Shown here: positions 26,201 to 38,355 of the stretch, piece after piece
Layout: each line of letters begins with the position of its first letter
Numbering within the stretch: position 1 is the stretch's first letter
DNA from: Isoperla grammatica
Taxonomy: Eukaryota; Arthropoda; Insecta; Plecoptera; Perlodidae
Length of the DNA stretch: 64,000 bases
Assembly (NCBI GenBank): GCA_945910005.1
Contig: OX246741.1
Span: 34,315,488-34,379,487 of the forward strand
Reading direction: 5' to 3'
Translations under genes and position numbers: made by a program
Notes under the pieces: generated by a model
The model's input: only the letters and a program-made list of their open reading frames with translations
What the model was told of the DNA's origin: nothing
Database searches by the model: none

Positions 26201-29200
26201 CGTTTAATGTGTTCGTAAGGAACAACAAGATTCACAGATCTATCACGTTTCTATTAAATCCATCTCTCACAATTCACTCCGATAATTGAGGTTTTACTGT
26301 ATGAAGTGGGCTACCACGTATGCGTCACTGTAAATTTTGTAGTATTTTTAAGGAAATGCAGAGGGTTTGGAGGGGGGGGGGGGGGTACCTATCTGATTAG
26401 GACCTCGCCAAGTTACAAGAGGTGCAATTGTAAAGTGAAATTTAAATAAATGTCAGTTTGGGTTGTTTTTGTGAGATTTCCTTCTTTCACAGAGGTGTTT
26501 GATCTGTTCACCCATTAGTGTAGGATAGTAGTTTCTTTCATTACGTATGTGTGTTGTTAATATAGACACTTTCGGCACGCTTGAGGAAGCGCAGATCATC
26601 TTCTTTCACAGAGGTGTTTGATCTGTCCACCCATTAGTGTAATAATTCCTTTCGTGTGTTGTTAATAGGCACTTCTGGCACGCTTGAGGAAGCGCAGATC
26701 AGTTGCACGTTTGACGAGAAGGACTTCTACTTGTATTACTTCCTCATAAAACACCCCGGCAGAACGTTGATATTCTGCAACAGCATCTCGTGCGTACGAC
26801 GGCTGGCGCAGATACTCACGATACTCAAGTGTAAGCCGTTGCCCATTCACGCCAATATGATCCAACGCCAGAGACTTCGAAACCTTGACAAGTAAGCATC
26901 CTCGGTATCCATTCGCATTTGTGTGTCCGCTTTTCATTACCCTGCCATTGTAGAAAGTTCCTTCCATTCTATGCCCTGAATGAACAGATTCTGCTTTATC
27001 CATCAACAGTAACATCGCTTTTCACTGAAGGTAAGGTTGTGTCTGTCGTAGAAAATAATTGAAATTAAAATTTATCTAATTTTCAATTAATAGTAGAGGT
27101 AGGTTAAATAAATAGGTTAAAGTCACTCCTCTATAACTCGACATCGCTGTCACGTTCTTCATATTTGGCTTAGCCTACTTTACAATGAGACAGCGCTCTT
27201 TCACAATACAAAAAAATGTAAGTACCTTTCCGATCTACTTTTTCCAAAATAATGAAGTGAACATTTTAAAAATCCCTATCCTTTAACATTGGAGAGAGAG
27301 AAATTACACATTTTATCACCTTCACATAGATATAAAGGAGCCAAAAAACGTTGCCACGTGAACAAATTTAGTATCAAAATGAAGCTAAGTTCTCCAGAAA
27401 TACACACAAAGCAGAAAAAATGAGTATATCCGTACTACTTTTTGCGTTATTTGAGCCTAAAGTTGCATGTACGCTCAGAAACTTGGCAACAATGCAGAGT
27501 CGACTGCTCCAACAGGTCACTCCCCCGCCGCCCGCGACCCGGCTGTCCACACTTGCCTGACGCAGACCAACGTTCATATTAAACGAATAACATTTTCCTT
27601 TATGATTTGTATGAATTCTTATGTCAAGATTGTTCTTTGAATACTTGCATTCTGCAACATGAGCCTTTTGTAGGCCACTACTCAATTTTTGTAATCTAGA
27701 ATTCTAAGCTTTTGATTGATTCAGTTCTTTATTTTGTTGGTACATAATACACAATATCTGTATTTGATCCTTGAAGTTAACTGTGCATTGTAATATTTTG
27801 TCTAAGTTCTATGTATGATGTTGATAGCGGACATTGACGTGCCCCGGGCCAGCGCTTAGGCACTCGCGCTGCGCTTTGTTTACATTGAAAGATTTCGTTC
27901 TTTCGTCGTCAACAATGTCGTGATTATCATCTAATATTAGGCCTACTTTGTATAGAATAGAAGGGCCAGCCTAGAATAACAGCCTTGGTCTACCCTTAGT
28001 ACCAGAAATGTTTATCTGGAATAAAGTCATTGTTCGCATTTCGCAATCGGTAGCTAAGGGGTATGGATGGAGATTGGCGTGGGCCAAGAATGTACTAAAT
28101 TTAACAGTAGAGCCCTAGAAGCAAACTGCAGTGGGGCCTACCCCTAGGCCTGTATCGATTCATTTTTGTGAAGGCCTGGTCTAGGCTAGGCTAGAGAGAG
28201 CCTAGATAAGGTAGGCCTAGCCAATGTCAGCATTCTCTTCCGTATGAAATTTAGTCCTAGGCCTACGCCTCACTCCAGACATTGGCCTTATGGCTCAAAT
28301 GTTAAATTAATTACATTATTATGTGCACACACCACCTAATCTGCTAGCTACCTATGCCATCGCATTTTAGTTGTCATGGAGTGCTGTCCCACAAGACTTT
28401 CGTTTTCAACAGCCGTCACAAACAACACAAACAATGTGTTGTCAATTGTTTTTAATTTTGATATGCACTTTTCGCACACGCAACGCGCGATAAAGTTAAA
28501 TCTGGCACAGCTAATCACACCAGATCGCGTCGCTCCAAACTGATCATCTGATTTTAGCGTTTCAGTCGCGTCGCATCAAGCGCGTTTTAGTAAACGCAGC
28601 ATGAAAACGTCCCTTTTTACTGCGCGCGAAAGAAGCTGACATTTTCACATGGCATGTGGTTGATTGTTGGGAAAGTTGCGATCACGTTGCGATGTTGCCA
28701 AGCATATTTTAAGGTTGGCAATAGACTACATGACCAAATATTACGTGTTCCACTTCATATTTCACTTCTAAATCAAAGCAACCATACACAAGTGTTTATA
28801 ATATGTTAATATCAATCTAATATACGGGACATTATTTCAATCAAACAGATATCAAATTAGTGTTATTCTTGCTATTATTTTGTTTCCACTATATGGCTGC
28901 ACTGATTTTGAGCGGCAACTACTGCGCCGTGTTTTAGTCAGTTGACGGACTAGCACTTCCGACAATGCAAATAAATTAACAGTTTAGTTAAAATAACATA
29001 TTTATGTAGGGAAAGATTTACAAACAATATTTAAAATACACACTTATATTTAAAAATTAAAAACATTTTATTTTAATTGCATTGTTCAGCTGACTTTGAT
29101 CATTAGTTATAGTTGACTCTGACTAGAGAGTAGGCCTACACTTAGAGGAGTGACTTTAAATTATCTAAGATTTGTTTCCAGAAGACAGTTTCCAAAACTT

Positions 29201-31716
29201 CGGTTTGAGCTCCAAGTTCGAAACTTCTTTTGTTTAGAAGTTCGAGTTCGAACCCAAAAAAAACCAAGGTTTGCTCATCCTTAAATATAGTGTGAAATTA
29301 ATTAATGTGATAGGATTGACGGGTTGCCACGGAGATAACGGGTGGGTCACAAAGCAAAATTTTGAAGTTATATTTAGGCCTATCTATTTCAATCGATAAT
29401 ATCGATACTTTCGATACTTAAATTAATATCGATTATAAATATTTTCCAATATCGAATATCGATCAGTGAAATCGATATTTTTGCCCGTCAGTAATATTTA
29501 ATGTAGGTATTTTTTTAAGAGTAAGGTACGAATTGATGGAATAACAAACATGATCTCTGTTTGTAGGTTCCGTGACAATCCGACTGGCTTGCTTTTAGCC
29601 ACCGATGTTGCAGCGCGAGGTTTAGACGTTCCAAACGTGCAACATGTGATTCACTACCAGGTCCCACGTACGTCGGAGGTAATGATAGATTCTCGCACTA
29701 AATAAAACTACGTACGTGAGCATTGGTTGTGCGTGTTCCACTCGTTCTAAATAACTAGTCATGTTACTATTACGGGTATAAACAATTATTATAATGTGAT
29801 GTTGGAGTGAGGAGGCACAGCCAAGAGAAATTCACGAGTGTGAGTAACAGGGCACGGCAATGCTATCTATTTTGTTCTGATTAAGAGTACGTACTTGTTA
29901 AATGACTCGCTAAATTTTGTTTTAAACAAGTTTGAATTATAATGGGTTCACTACTTCATTAGTGTACATGGAAAAACTGCTCTATGCCCATTGTCCTGAC
30001 ATTTTACCCTCACTTACCGAGTTGAAATAACACACAATATCAATTAGTACTAGATTATGGTTAATCACTTTTCCACAAATCCATAGCCTACAAATAGAAG
30101 GTTCTCCTGGTCTTCAGCTGGTGTGAGTTTGGACGTTAGTACTGTTGTGCCCGTTAATGAAAGCTGATCAGCTTTCAAAATATTGCATTTATTATAGTCC
30201 TAATACTTGATAGGCCTAATATGCTATGCCTGTTCTAATAAGTTTTGTTTTTAATACAGTATTTGAAGTAATTTGTCTCACTTGTCCAGGGCTACATCCA
30301 TCGCAGCGGCCGCACGGCTCGCGCCAGCAAAGAAGGCCTCACGCTTCTTCTGGTGGAGCCCGAGGAGCAGCGAAGTTATGCACGCCTCTGCAGAACACTC
30401 GGAAGACGTAAGTTAAGCCATTGCCAGGCTAGCGTACGAAGATCAAGTGTTTCAAGTAGGCCTATTAACTATAATGCTTAGAAATTGTGTGGCTCTTTTA
30501 TCTACAGTATTTCCTTTCATGTGCTGTAATCTCAAAGTTGAAACATATTTTCTTAAACTATCTAAATAAACAAATTTAACAATTAATTAAACCGAGGTGA
30601 GCTAGCTCATGTTTCATTCACTAGTGTTTTGTGAGGCATCTTGGACATTTAGGCGAAAGATAGCATTGATGAATTGAATAGCATGTGTGCATTGTTCAAT
30701 GGAGTAAAGTAAAATAAAATTTGGTAATACTAATACATATACAATGTTCCAACACACAAGGGCGTATTGTCACCAAATACTTGGGCATACAGAATCAGCA
30801 GTTTGCCAATATTCTTAGCTTCAGTTTTCTTATTGTTCTTTTCACTCTCCCTTCTTAAAGCCACTTCTCTCCATTATCTCCACCTATTTCTATCCTCAAA
30901 ACCATCTTTCCAACACAACTAGGATCCATGAATCAAAAAAATGTCAGCTTGTGAAGTACTACTGTGTAGTATTGTACTGTTGTGTAGTAGTACTGTTGTG
31001 TAATATTAGTACTACTGATACTGACAATGTTGGATGTGTTGTTGGCTTGTTGCAGAACAACAGCTGCCGACGTTCCCGATTTCGCAGGACCTCCTGAAGG
31101 CCGCCAAACAGCGCGTGATGTTGGCAAGAGACATCGACCAGCTTGAACTGACGTCCCGACGTGCCGACTCGGAGATGGGTTGGTTCCAGAAGGCCATGAC
31201 CGACATGGACATAGTGCTGGACGATGACGAACTGTATCCTTGCACCGGTACTCTGCGACCCCCCCCCCCCCCCCTACCAGTAGTCCCGCACTTAGGTAGC
31301 TCAAGTGATATCCTTTACCCGTTCAAAAAACATAGATTACTTAAAACTTGGCAAATGTTAGTTAAGATTGGTGTCAAATTATTTTCTTCCCAGATATATG
31401 CCTGCATTTTTGCCTTGTACTTGTCATCTACAGGTTAAGATTTTGCTGCCAATTCCTGCCCTGGAAGGTGTTCTGTATTGTTTTGTGTGCACCCGAGTTT
31501 CCTAACTAGCCTGTTGCCTCTTGTACACTCCACTCACTTAATAAGTGTTTTTTGTTTATACTTATCAATGGATAATCTTTTATTTTTCCTTAATTATTTA
31601 CCAGTCCTATGAGGATCAGCAAAGAAGACACGTTGGGGAACCGGAAGGCTGCCAACGCGAAACGGAAGCAGTTAGATATGTTACTCTCCCGGCCGTTGTT
31701 CTCGGTGAGGACGTGA
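20230..31716 (+). CDS. DDX24: DDX24/Mak5-type DEAD-box RNA helicase, complete, 11 exons
   Basis: Coding exons: 20230-20427, 21831-22619, 23222-23354, 23917-24314, 24939-25084, 25344-25630, 26669-26891, 29567-29678, 30290-30407, 31056-31233, 31605-31716. All junctions are GT/AG, phases agree, and the total is 2694 nt (897 aa plus stop). The N terminus has the DDX24 W-K and IEELVDY block, then a long Lys/Ser-rich basic region (exon 2). The Q-motif end PTGIQ is at about 325-329, motif [10 protein letters not shown] at 346-354, an acidic insert typical of DDX24 at about 375-475, PTRELA at 484-489, TPGR at 533-536, motif II DETD at 560-563, SAT at 597-599, [10 protein letters not shown] at 736-745 and HRSGRTAR at 766-773. 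The family acts in nucleolar large-subunit ribosome biogenesis (established knowledge). Human DDX24 is slightly shorter (859 aa). The odd point is Thr for Ala in motif II. The gene is divergent from the CIKS-like gene and convergent with PPP6C. The last exon ends with a conserved basic helix and LLSRPLFS. The UTRs cannot be set from sequence alone. Confidence 0.95.
20455..20740. repeat. TAGGCC/GGCCTA-rich low-complexity repeats in DDX24 intron 1
   Basis: Several runs of overlapping TAGGCC/CCTAGG hexamers lie just after the exon 1 donor and again near 20680-20735. Similar clusters occur near 46900, 48730, 49870-50170 and 51630. Confidence 0.8.
21255..21310. repeat. (TAA)n microsatellite
   Basis: A run of ATT/TAA trinucleotides within DDX24 intron 1, followed by AGGCCTAGGC. 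Confidence 0.9.
24430..24790. mobile_element. hAT-like MITE rich in CGTTTAAACG, copy 1
   Basis: Ends TAGGGATGGG and CCCATCCCTA are inverted repeats of a hAT type. Interior blocks such as GTAAATTACCGAAAAGTTCC and ACAAACGTTTAAAGCCACT recur in opposite orientation at 54203-54510. The 8-bp flanks do not match, so the insertion is probably old. Confidence 0.65.
25677..25726. repeat. Stem-loop in DDX24 intron 6
   Basis: GCTTTCGGGAATAGCCGC and GCGGCTATACCCGAAAGC form an 18-bp stem with one mismatch and a 14-nt loop. It lies 46 nt after the exon 6 donor. Confidence 0.7.
25822..25963. repeat. Two-copy tandem duplication, 71-bp period
   Basis: ATGCTCGGATGAATTAATAG through AAGAAACTGC occurs twice almost identically in DDX24 intron 6, suggesting a recent slippage-type duplication. 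Confidence 0.9.
26481..26701 (+). repeat. Tandem duplication copying the intron 6 end and exon 7 start of DDX24
   Basis: CTTCTTTCACAGAGGTGTTT starts at 26481 and, nearly identically, at 26600. Both copies proceed to a TAATAK AG acceptor and exon text CACGCTTGAGGAAGCGCAGA. The downstream copy is the used exon (26669). The upstream copy stops matching after the first about 30 exon nucleotides and would hit an in-frame stop (TGA) if spliced. Confidence 0.85.
27121..29155. mobile_element. Possible TTAA-flanked TIR element, about 2.0 kb
   Basis: TTAA at 27117-27120 is followed by AGTCACTCCTCTA. TAGAGGAGTGACT is followed by TTAA at 29156-29159. A 13-bp perfect inverted repeat with TTAA at both borders resembles piggyBac-type insertion. 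No transposase is seen inside. It lies in DDX24 intron 7. Confidence 0.45.
29385..29480. repeat. ATCGAT-rich palindromic stretch
   Basis: Repeated ATCGAT/TATCGATA words form overlapping palindromes. The text resembles the ends of the hAT element at 32471-33495. Confidence 0.6.
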
Positions 31717-31950
31717 ACGCAAGCAAACATGTTTTAGATTCAAACTTGCTGTGGCGTCTCCTGGCCCGAGTGAATACAATTTTGTTGTCGGGTCTCACCG
31801 TATCCATTGAAATGTCAGAAATGTAATTTTAATGGATTTGGTAGAATCCGACAACAAAATTCTATGTTTTTGGTTATCAAATGATTTTTTTTACATTGCA
31901 GAGTATTCTGGATTCAACAAGTCATTTTGATTCTCGCAAGACTACAATAG

Positions 31951-32897
31951 AATTGTTGTAGAGTATCAAATGTGTTTAGTTGAATTAGAAGATTAGTAGG
32001 GTTACCGTTCGATATGAATTTCAGCATCGATAATCGGACCATTAAAATCGATTATCGATCGCGATAACCAACTTTTAAAAATATCGATCAATAATCGAAT
32101 CAAAATTACGTTATTTCGCGCATAAGAGGCGGACCATTTGCGAGTATATTGTTTTCGGGGGTATTGTGCTGTGTGCCACAAGATGCTACTCTGCCGAGAT
32201 CGAAGATGAAACTGGAGACTGCTGGCTGTAGTAGTGGGGTGGACCGTGGAAATTGCCTTGTCATTGGCTTGACGTTGAGCCGGTAGGAGGGGCTAAGGAG
32301 GTTGGAATGCAGGAGGGGCGGTCGGCTTGCGCTGGGAAATGCGCAGTTGTCATTCAGGATTCATGACAGCCGGTTACACACCACGGATACGTGAGAACAA
32401 TACACGCGCGAACAAATGAATAATAATTGTTGTAGAGTATCAAATGTGTTTAGTTGAATTAGAAGATTAGTAGGGTTACCGTTCGATATGAATTTCAGCA
32501 TCGATAATCGGACCATTAAAATCGATTATCGATCGCGATAACCAACTTTTAAAAATATCGATCAATAATCGAATCAAAATTACGTTATTTTGCGCATAAG
32601 AGGCGGACCATTTGCGAGTATATTGTTTTCGGCGGTGTTGTGCTGTGTGCCACAAGATGCTACTCTGCCAAGATCGAAGATGAAACTGGAGACTGCTGGC
32701 TGTAGTAGTGGGGTGGACCGTGGAAATTGCCTTGTCATTGGCTTGACGTTGAGCCGGTAGGAGGGGCTAAGGAGGTTGGAATGCAGGAGGGGCAGTCGGC
32801 TTGCGCTGGTAAATGCGCAGTTGTCATTCAGGATTCATGACAGCCGGTTACACACCACGGATACGTGAGAACAATACACGCGCGAACAAATGAATAA
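31951..32897. repeat. 474-bp segmental tandem duplication spanning a hAT end and its flank
   Basis: The block starting AATTGTTGTAGAGTATCAAA at 31951 restarts at 32425 and ends near 32897, with few differences. Each copy contains 46 bp of flank, the AAGATTAG duplication and the first about 430 bp of the hAT element. Confidence 0.9.
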
Positions 32898-33495
32898 TGG
32901 GCCGGAAAAAGACAATAGTCTGAAATTGGGATTATTTAAAATTAAAATTTGATGTCGCGTAAGCATTGCATTTTCGTAAATGTGTAGGCTACTAAGATTT
33001 GTCGTGTTGCCACTGTAAACCACTTTACCATTACACTTCCTACAAACTAGACTAGACTAGACTAGATTGACTTGAAAACCAAAGTTTTTCCACACCTCAC
33101 TTCTTAGTTGCGGCGGAGTAAACAGATATCTGTTTTAGCCGTGGTCAAAAACATCGCGCGAACAAGAAAAAAAAACGGATCAAGAAACACGTGCTCACTG
33201 CAGGCGACAGGTTACCGCTCACGCCTAGGCCGGCCCGGTCCCCCTTCTACTGCTCGACGGGGGGGGGGGGGGAAGGCAGGCCTGGGTAGGGAGTGGTGGA
33301 TGAAGGGTGGGGGTTGAAGCTGCCAGGAGCCACGCACGTAGGAAGCGTAACGAGCGGTAAATTCAAAATCCTGGCCGGGCGGGCCATTCGATTATCGATA
33401 TAGTGATAATCGATTCGGGAAGACTGAATCGATTATCGATCGTTTCGGCGAATAATCGTATCGATCGATTTATCGATTATCAAACGGCAACCCTA
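32471..33495. mobile_element. Nonautonomous hAT element, about 1.0 kb, 8-bp TSD
   Basis: The left terminus TAGGGTTACCGTTCGATA and right terminus TATCAAACGGCAACCCTA are inverted repeats. The 8-bp direct repeat AAGATTAG flanks it (32463-32470 and 33496-33503), the hAT signature. A duplicated left end with the same flank lies just upstream at 31997. ATCGAT-rich subterminal palindromes are present. No transposase frame is visible. Confidence 0.85.
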
Positions 33496-33708
33496 AAGAT
33501 TAGGTATGCTATGCATTTCTTATAAATAGCAACTCATGTTAAATTCATCATGGAAAAATGTAATTAAATAATTATTACTGTATTTATTAAATTTGTTGCA
33601 ATGTATACACACCGCAAGTATTTATTCCTCATATTCCTACCCAATAGAAAACTATCCTTCATGTATTGGTAGGCCTACAGCACACACTACACTACAGTAG
33701 TACGTTAA

Positions 33709-34080
33709 GAGCGAAGGATACCTCTACGTCACAAACCGCAGAAAATTTTCAAGTTTTAATTATATCTCAAGATTGGAACACAACATCAAAAATCTGAGAC
33801 TACATAGCGCTGTGGTTTGGTAAGCCCTACACACTGAATGATAAATGTATTTAACGTTATCATCAGTATGACTGTGATAAGTAATTCTTTAGTAATTTAA
33901 GTAAATCGTTATCACAGTCATACTGATGATAACGCTAAATACATTTATCATTCAGTGTGTAGGGATTATCAAACCACAGCGCTATGTAGTCTCAGATTTT
34001 TGATGTAGTGTTTCAATCTTGAGATATAGTTAAAAAATGAAAATTTTTTGCGGTTTTTGACGTAGAGGTATCCTTCGCTC
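33709..34080. mobile_element. Fold-back element (near-perfect palindrome), 372 bp, TTAA flanks
   Basis: GAGCGAAGGATACCTCTACG at the left and its complement ending CGCTC at the right begin arms of about 170 bp that pair almost throughout, with a short AT-rich centre near 33893. TTAA borders it on both sides (33705-33708, 34081-34084), suggesting a TTAA-targeting transposase supplied in trans. Confidence 0.9.
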
Positions 34081-34154
34081 TTAAGTAGAAACATCGTTGT
34101 CTACAAATCCGAGACAGATAATTTATTTACTTCTTCAAAATAATTTTTCTACTC

Positions 34155-34397
34155 TAACTTTGTTTTGCTATTACAGTATTAGTTGAAAGCAACATAAATA
34201 AACTCTTTCGTCTCGATTACTCTTTTAATCGTTTACAACGGCATATAATACATTTTCGTAAACTATATAGGCGATATAGGTGCTACATTTCTCATGTTTT
34301 GTGGTTAAGTATGTTCATCTTTTATTGACAGCTCAAATGTCAACACACCGTAATCTCTATAATGACCGAATTGTGACATCACATGAATACGCCTTAT
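34155..34397 (-). mobile_element. Partial copy of a dispersed repeat family (family G)
   Basis: On the minus strand it starts GTATTCATGTGATGTCACAA, continues through TTGACATTTGAGCTGTCAAT, TTGTAAACGATTAAAAGAGT and AGAGTTTATTTATGTTGCTT. The same blocks occur in the same order on the plus strand at 52498-53600. It lacks most of the internal sequence. Confidence 0.75.
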
Positions 34398-37300
34398 ACT
34401 GAACGAACCCATACATATACAGCATAAAATTACATCAACAAAATATGTAGATTGGTGAGGTAGGTTAAAAAGTGACAAATCACAGATAAATGTTATTTAT
34501 TTGGAACTTCCCGATGCACTAGGCGTAGGCCTGATGAGCAAAAGACAATACCAATCAATCCAGTCATCACAATCAATACCGACCCACGGTGGTATTGTTG
34601 CTAACTCATTAGCGTACCATTTATTGTTCATACAAGTTACAATATGCAACCCAAACACATTGGTACTTCAGGGTGTACTTAATTTTTGTTAGTTTTATAC
34701 TTGAGGAAGAGGACTAGCCATGTCGGTTCTCGCCATTCAATGCAGTCGATGAAAAAACAGGTCGTGTTAGTAGCGTTTTGTCTGTAAACGAACTTTTAAT
34801 ATCAATTAGTAAACAAGACCTGGTTTATCTTAAAATGCTGATCGTCAAATGCTGATGCTGACACGGAACTAATTAAAGCAATAAATGATTGTTAATGTAA
34901 AGACGTGAAACAATTCTCATTTACGTATCTAGGTACTGTTATGTTGTGTAAAAACTCTCAAAGTTAAGGCCTACTCACAGTTGGTTTTTACAGTAAAAGT
35001 AAAGTGAAACAAGTCCAAGTGGAAAACAATTAAATTGAAAGTGTTGTAAACATGGCCACCAAAATGCAACACAGTAAGGAAAAAACACAAATGGAAGATC
35101 TTTGCCAATGTACTACTGTATTCTACAACATCTGGTTATGACTACGTACAGTATTCATGAAGGTACCATGTGCCAATTAGGTAATAATTTGGAGGACAGT
35201 ATTATATGGTATTTTTTAAACTGATAACATAAACTTACTAAATTAGATTGTTTTTGTATGTATGTATGTATGTATGTGCGTGTGCGTGCATGCGTGTGTG
35301 TATGTACTGTGTTACATTTTTTGTTACATGTGGAAACAATTTTTGATCGTGAGATTCTATTTGCATATGTAATTCAAACAACAACATGTATAGTTTTTAG
35401 TTTGTTATAATTTTTGAGAAGAACATTCTATTGAACCGATTAGAAGAATAAATAATATATTTAGTAAAATATGGGTTGGTGAGTATGTGTGGGTCTATTT
35501 CATGTACCCTTAGTAAATTACACCTTTTAACACCTAATAACTGTAAGAGTGGGAAGTTTGTTGTAGTACTACATTTTAAATAATTGTTCATGTTTTCATT
35601 TGTTGCTTACATAAAAGTAACTTGATTCGACCTTCTCGACACTGTTCTTATTCGTTATGCCATCCTCTCTAGAGTCCTCTGTAAAACAATTGTAAGTAGG
35701 CCCTTAGCACTGGAAACTTATAAGTTTGTGCTCTCTACTATAAGTATAGAAAAACAACAAAAATATAACAAGGAGGAATGTTATCATACAAACACTGATA
35801 TTGTTGTAACCGCACACGACATATTTAAACAGAATGTACCATGCATAAATAAAATAAAACCCAATTAAACTGAAAAGGTTAAAACACGCCAAGTAAATTT
35901 GCCAATGTGTACTACCTATTCTCATTCTACTGGCAAGTTATTAATTAATTCACAATTCATATAATAAAGTATAAACACTTGTTATAATAATGATAGATAT
36001 ACAGACCTCCTCTTCAGACAGTGACTTCACCAATAAGCAATACTTGAAACTGGTAGGGTAGGCTACCAAGAATGTTACTGTATAAAGAAAGAACTTGAAT
36101 GTACACAGACTCTAGAGGAATTTAACTGTCTTTCCAAAGAGCAAAACATATTTTAACCTATTGAAGACTATGAAATTACACTTTGCAATCACCCAAAGAA
36201 ATGTAATGTGTATGTATTAATAACACATAAGATAATACATTTATGCTAATCGCAGTTCAATTCTCGCATTCGAATGTACTGTACATAGGTGTTTGCATCG
36301 TATCAATTTGCCTTGTTAATTGACTATCATCATCGAAACCCAACAAGCATGTTTACAATGAGGAACCATTTTATCTCAGTTCCCATAACTGTCTCCCGTG
36401 TTACCTAGCGTTTGCATCTATCCACCGTTTCTGTATTCTACTGCCTACGGGCTTCGAGTTGCAGCCGTAACAGCAACATCCACTCATACCACATCATGCT
36501 ATGCTCACATTATGCTCATCTTGGGGGTAAAAGATAAATATGTGTTAACAAATACTTTAACAATTTTGAAGTTTCAAAGCCAAAATTGTGGATTTTTCTC
36601 TCAAAGAGATACAAAGTACAAAGAGAGCTCTTATAATACTGTATTTTACATTATATAGTAACAGGAGTTTAGACTTTAGAGTTGTTGTGTTTTGAACCTA
36701 TCATTTCTGAGAATAGGAATTTGGTTCATGATTAATGATTATAAATTGTTATTGTATCTCGTATGTATGTTCTGATATCCACAGACAGTGCTGACAATGA
36801 GACATCAAAAATACAAATTTATTGAAGCAATGTATGTAATGCAGCATCACTCAAGACTCAAATTAAACTTTATGTCTCTCTACCAATACCATGACTAGTT
36901 ACCAAGTTGCTCCATTGGGATTGGTCAGTACTGTACTTATGCTTTCCTCTCTTGAGATTAACCCATGGTGATACAAGCAGTCCTCGATATTGTTCTGCAA
37001 TACGGTTCAGTTGAAACCAAAACACTAGAAGTCATGCGTAGGTTAACTACGTATAGCTAAAAAAAAAAAACATGTCATTCATAATCCTTAAATTCTTATA
37101 ATATTGCAAACAAATCACCAATTAAATGGTATAATTAAAAGTGCATCTTTGTTTAATTATAATGTTGACCAGTTCATTCCATAGTCTGAATATGAAAGTG
37201 CTTACAACTTATAGCAACTTGTTAGTATGTAATTTCAAATTTGGTTATCAGAGACAAAATGATCTGCAGATCACACAACATAATACTAAATAATACCACA

Positions 37301-37695
37301 ATTGAATATGTATAATATGTATATGCAAATGCATAGACTCGAATCTTGATTGACAATAATTCAATGACTATGATGCCATCATGCCACACAACATAATTAC
37401 GGAAGTTAATTACATGTATAGCAATTCAATACTTAATCTATAAAGCATCCTGGGAACATTAAATAAAAAACAAACAAGATCTGTAAGCCTAACACGTCTG
37501 GTGGCAATACAAATTTAACAAGTACCATACAAAATGTTCATTCAATTGTAAGCACACGATGGTTCTAAATTTTAAAGCTACTTCCATTTAGCAATGCAAG
37601 GTACAGTATATGCAACCACCATGAGATGATCTTGTGAGTGCGAGGTAAACTATTATTTTGATTATAATCACATACACATCAATGACTCACTGATA

Positions 37696-37870
37696 CAGTA
37701 AAACTTCTTTATAACGAACTCATGGGGGCCAGATTATTATTTTGTTAAAAAGAACATTTCTTTATAAAGATGGTAAATTTACATGCATAAGAACATTTTG
37801 GGACCTCAAAAACAGTTTGTTATATAGATCATTTTGTAATAAAGACGTTTGTTATAAAGAAGTTTCACTG
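37696..37870. mobile_element. Mariner-like MITE, copy 2, 175 bp, TA duplication
   Basis: CAGTAAAACTTCTTTATAAC and GTTATAAAGAAGTTTCACTG are inverted termini, with TA on both sides (37694-37695 and 37871-37872). Same family as 15263-15427. Confidence 0.85.
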
Positions 37871-38355
37871 TATAGTATTTGAACCTCCTATGATTTTACA
37901 TTCGGAAGAGCTAGTGTGGCAATACCACAGAGAAATAGAACTCAATGATGCTCATAACAAAGAATCTTCAATATATGTACAGTAGTTGCACTTGTACAAT
38001 GCTAAATATCATATTTAAAATATGGGAACAAACTAACATGGAACCTGTCAATTACATGAAGTGGCTAATTTAAACGTACCGTATTTACTCGCCCTAAATG
38101 ATCGCAACATGATTTAAAAAGAATTGATTTTGTCATGGTATTTTCAGCACAAAATGTACCTGCAAAGTCTGCACACTGGTTCCACCCAGCAGGTGCTATA
38201 CACGAGTAAATACGCTAATACGGCAAGGCTTGCATAATCTCAACCTTTTAACATAATTTTAACGAGATAGTGTTGCCACATATTTTTGTACTTCACAAAT
38301 TGTATAGATTATTTACCAACTAGGCCCAGGGACATTGTATGATTTGGTGGTTCTA

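Noticed and set aside
31234..31438. Reading on past DDX24 exon 10 through the C-run
   Set aside because: A donor CT|GTATCC at 31234 with phase 2 joins exactly to the acceptor at 31605 and restores the conserved C terminus. Read-through gives low-complexity Pro and no homology.
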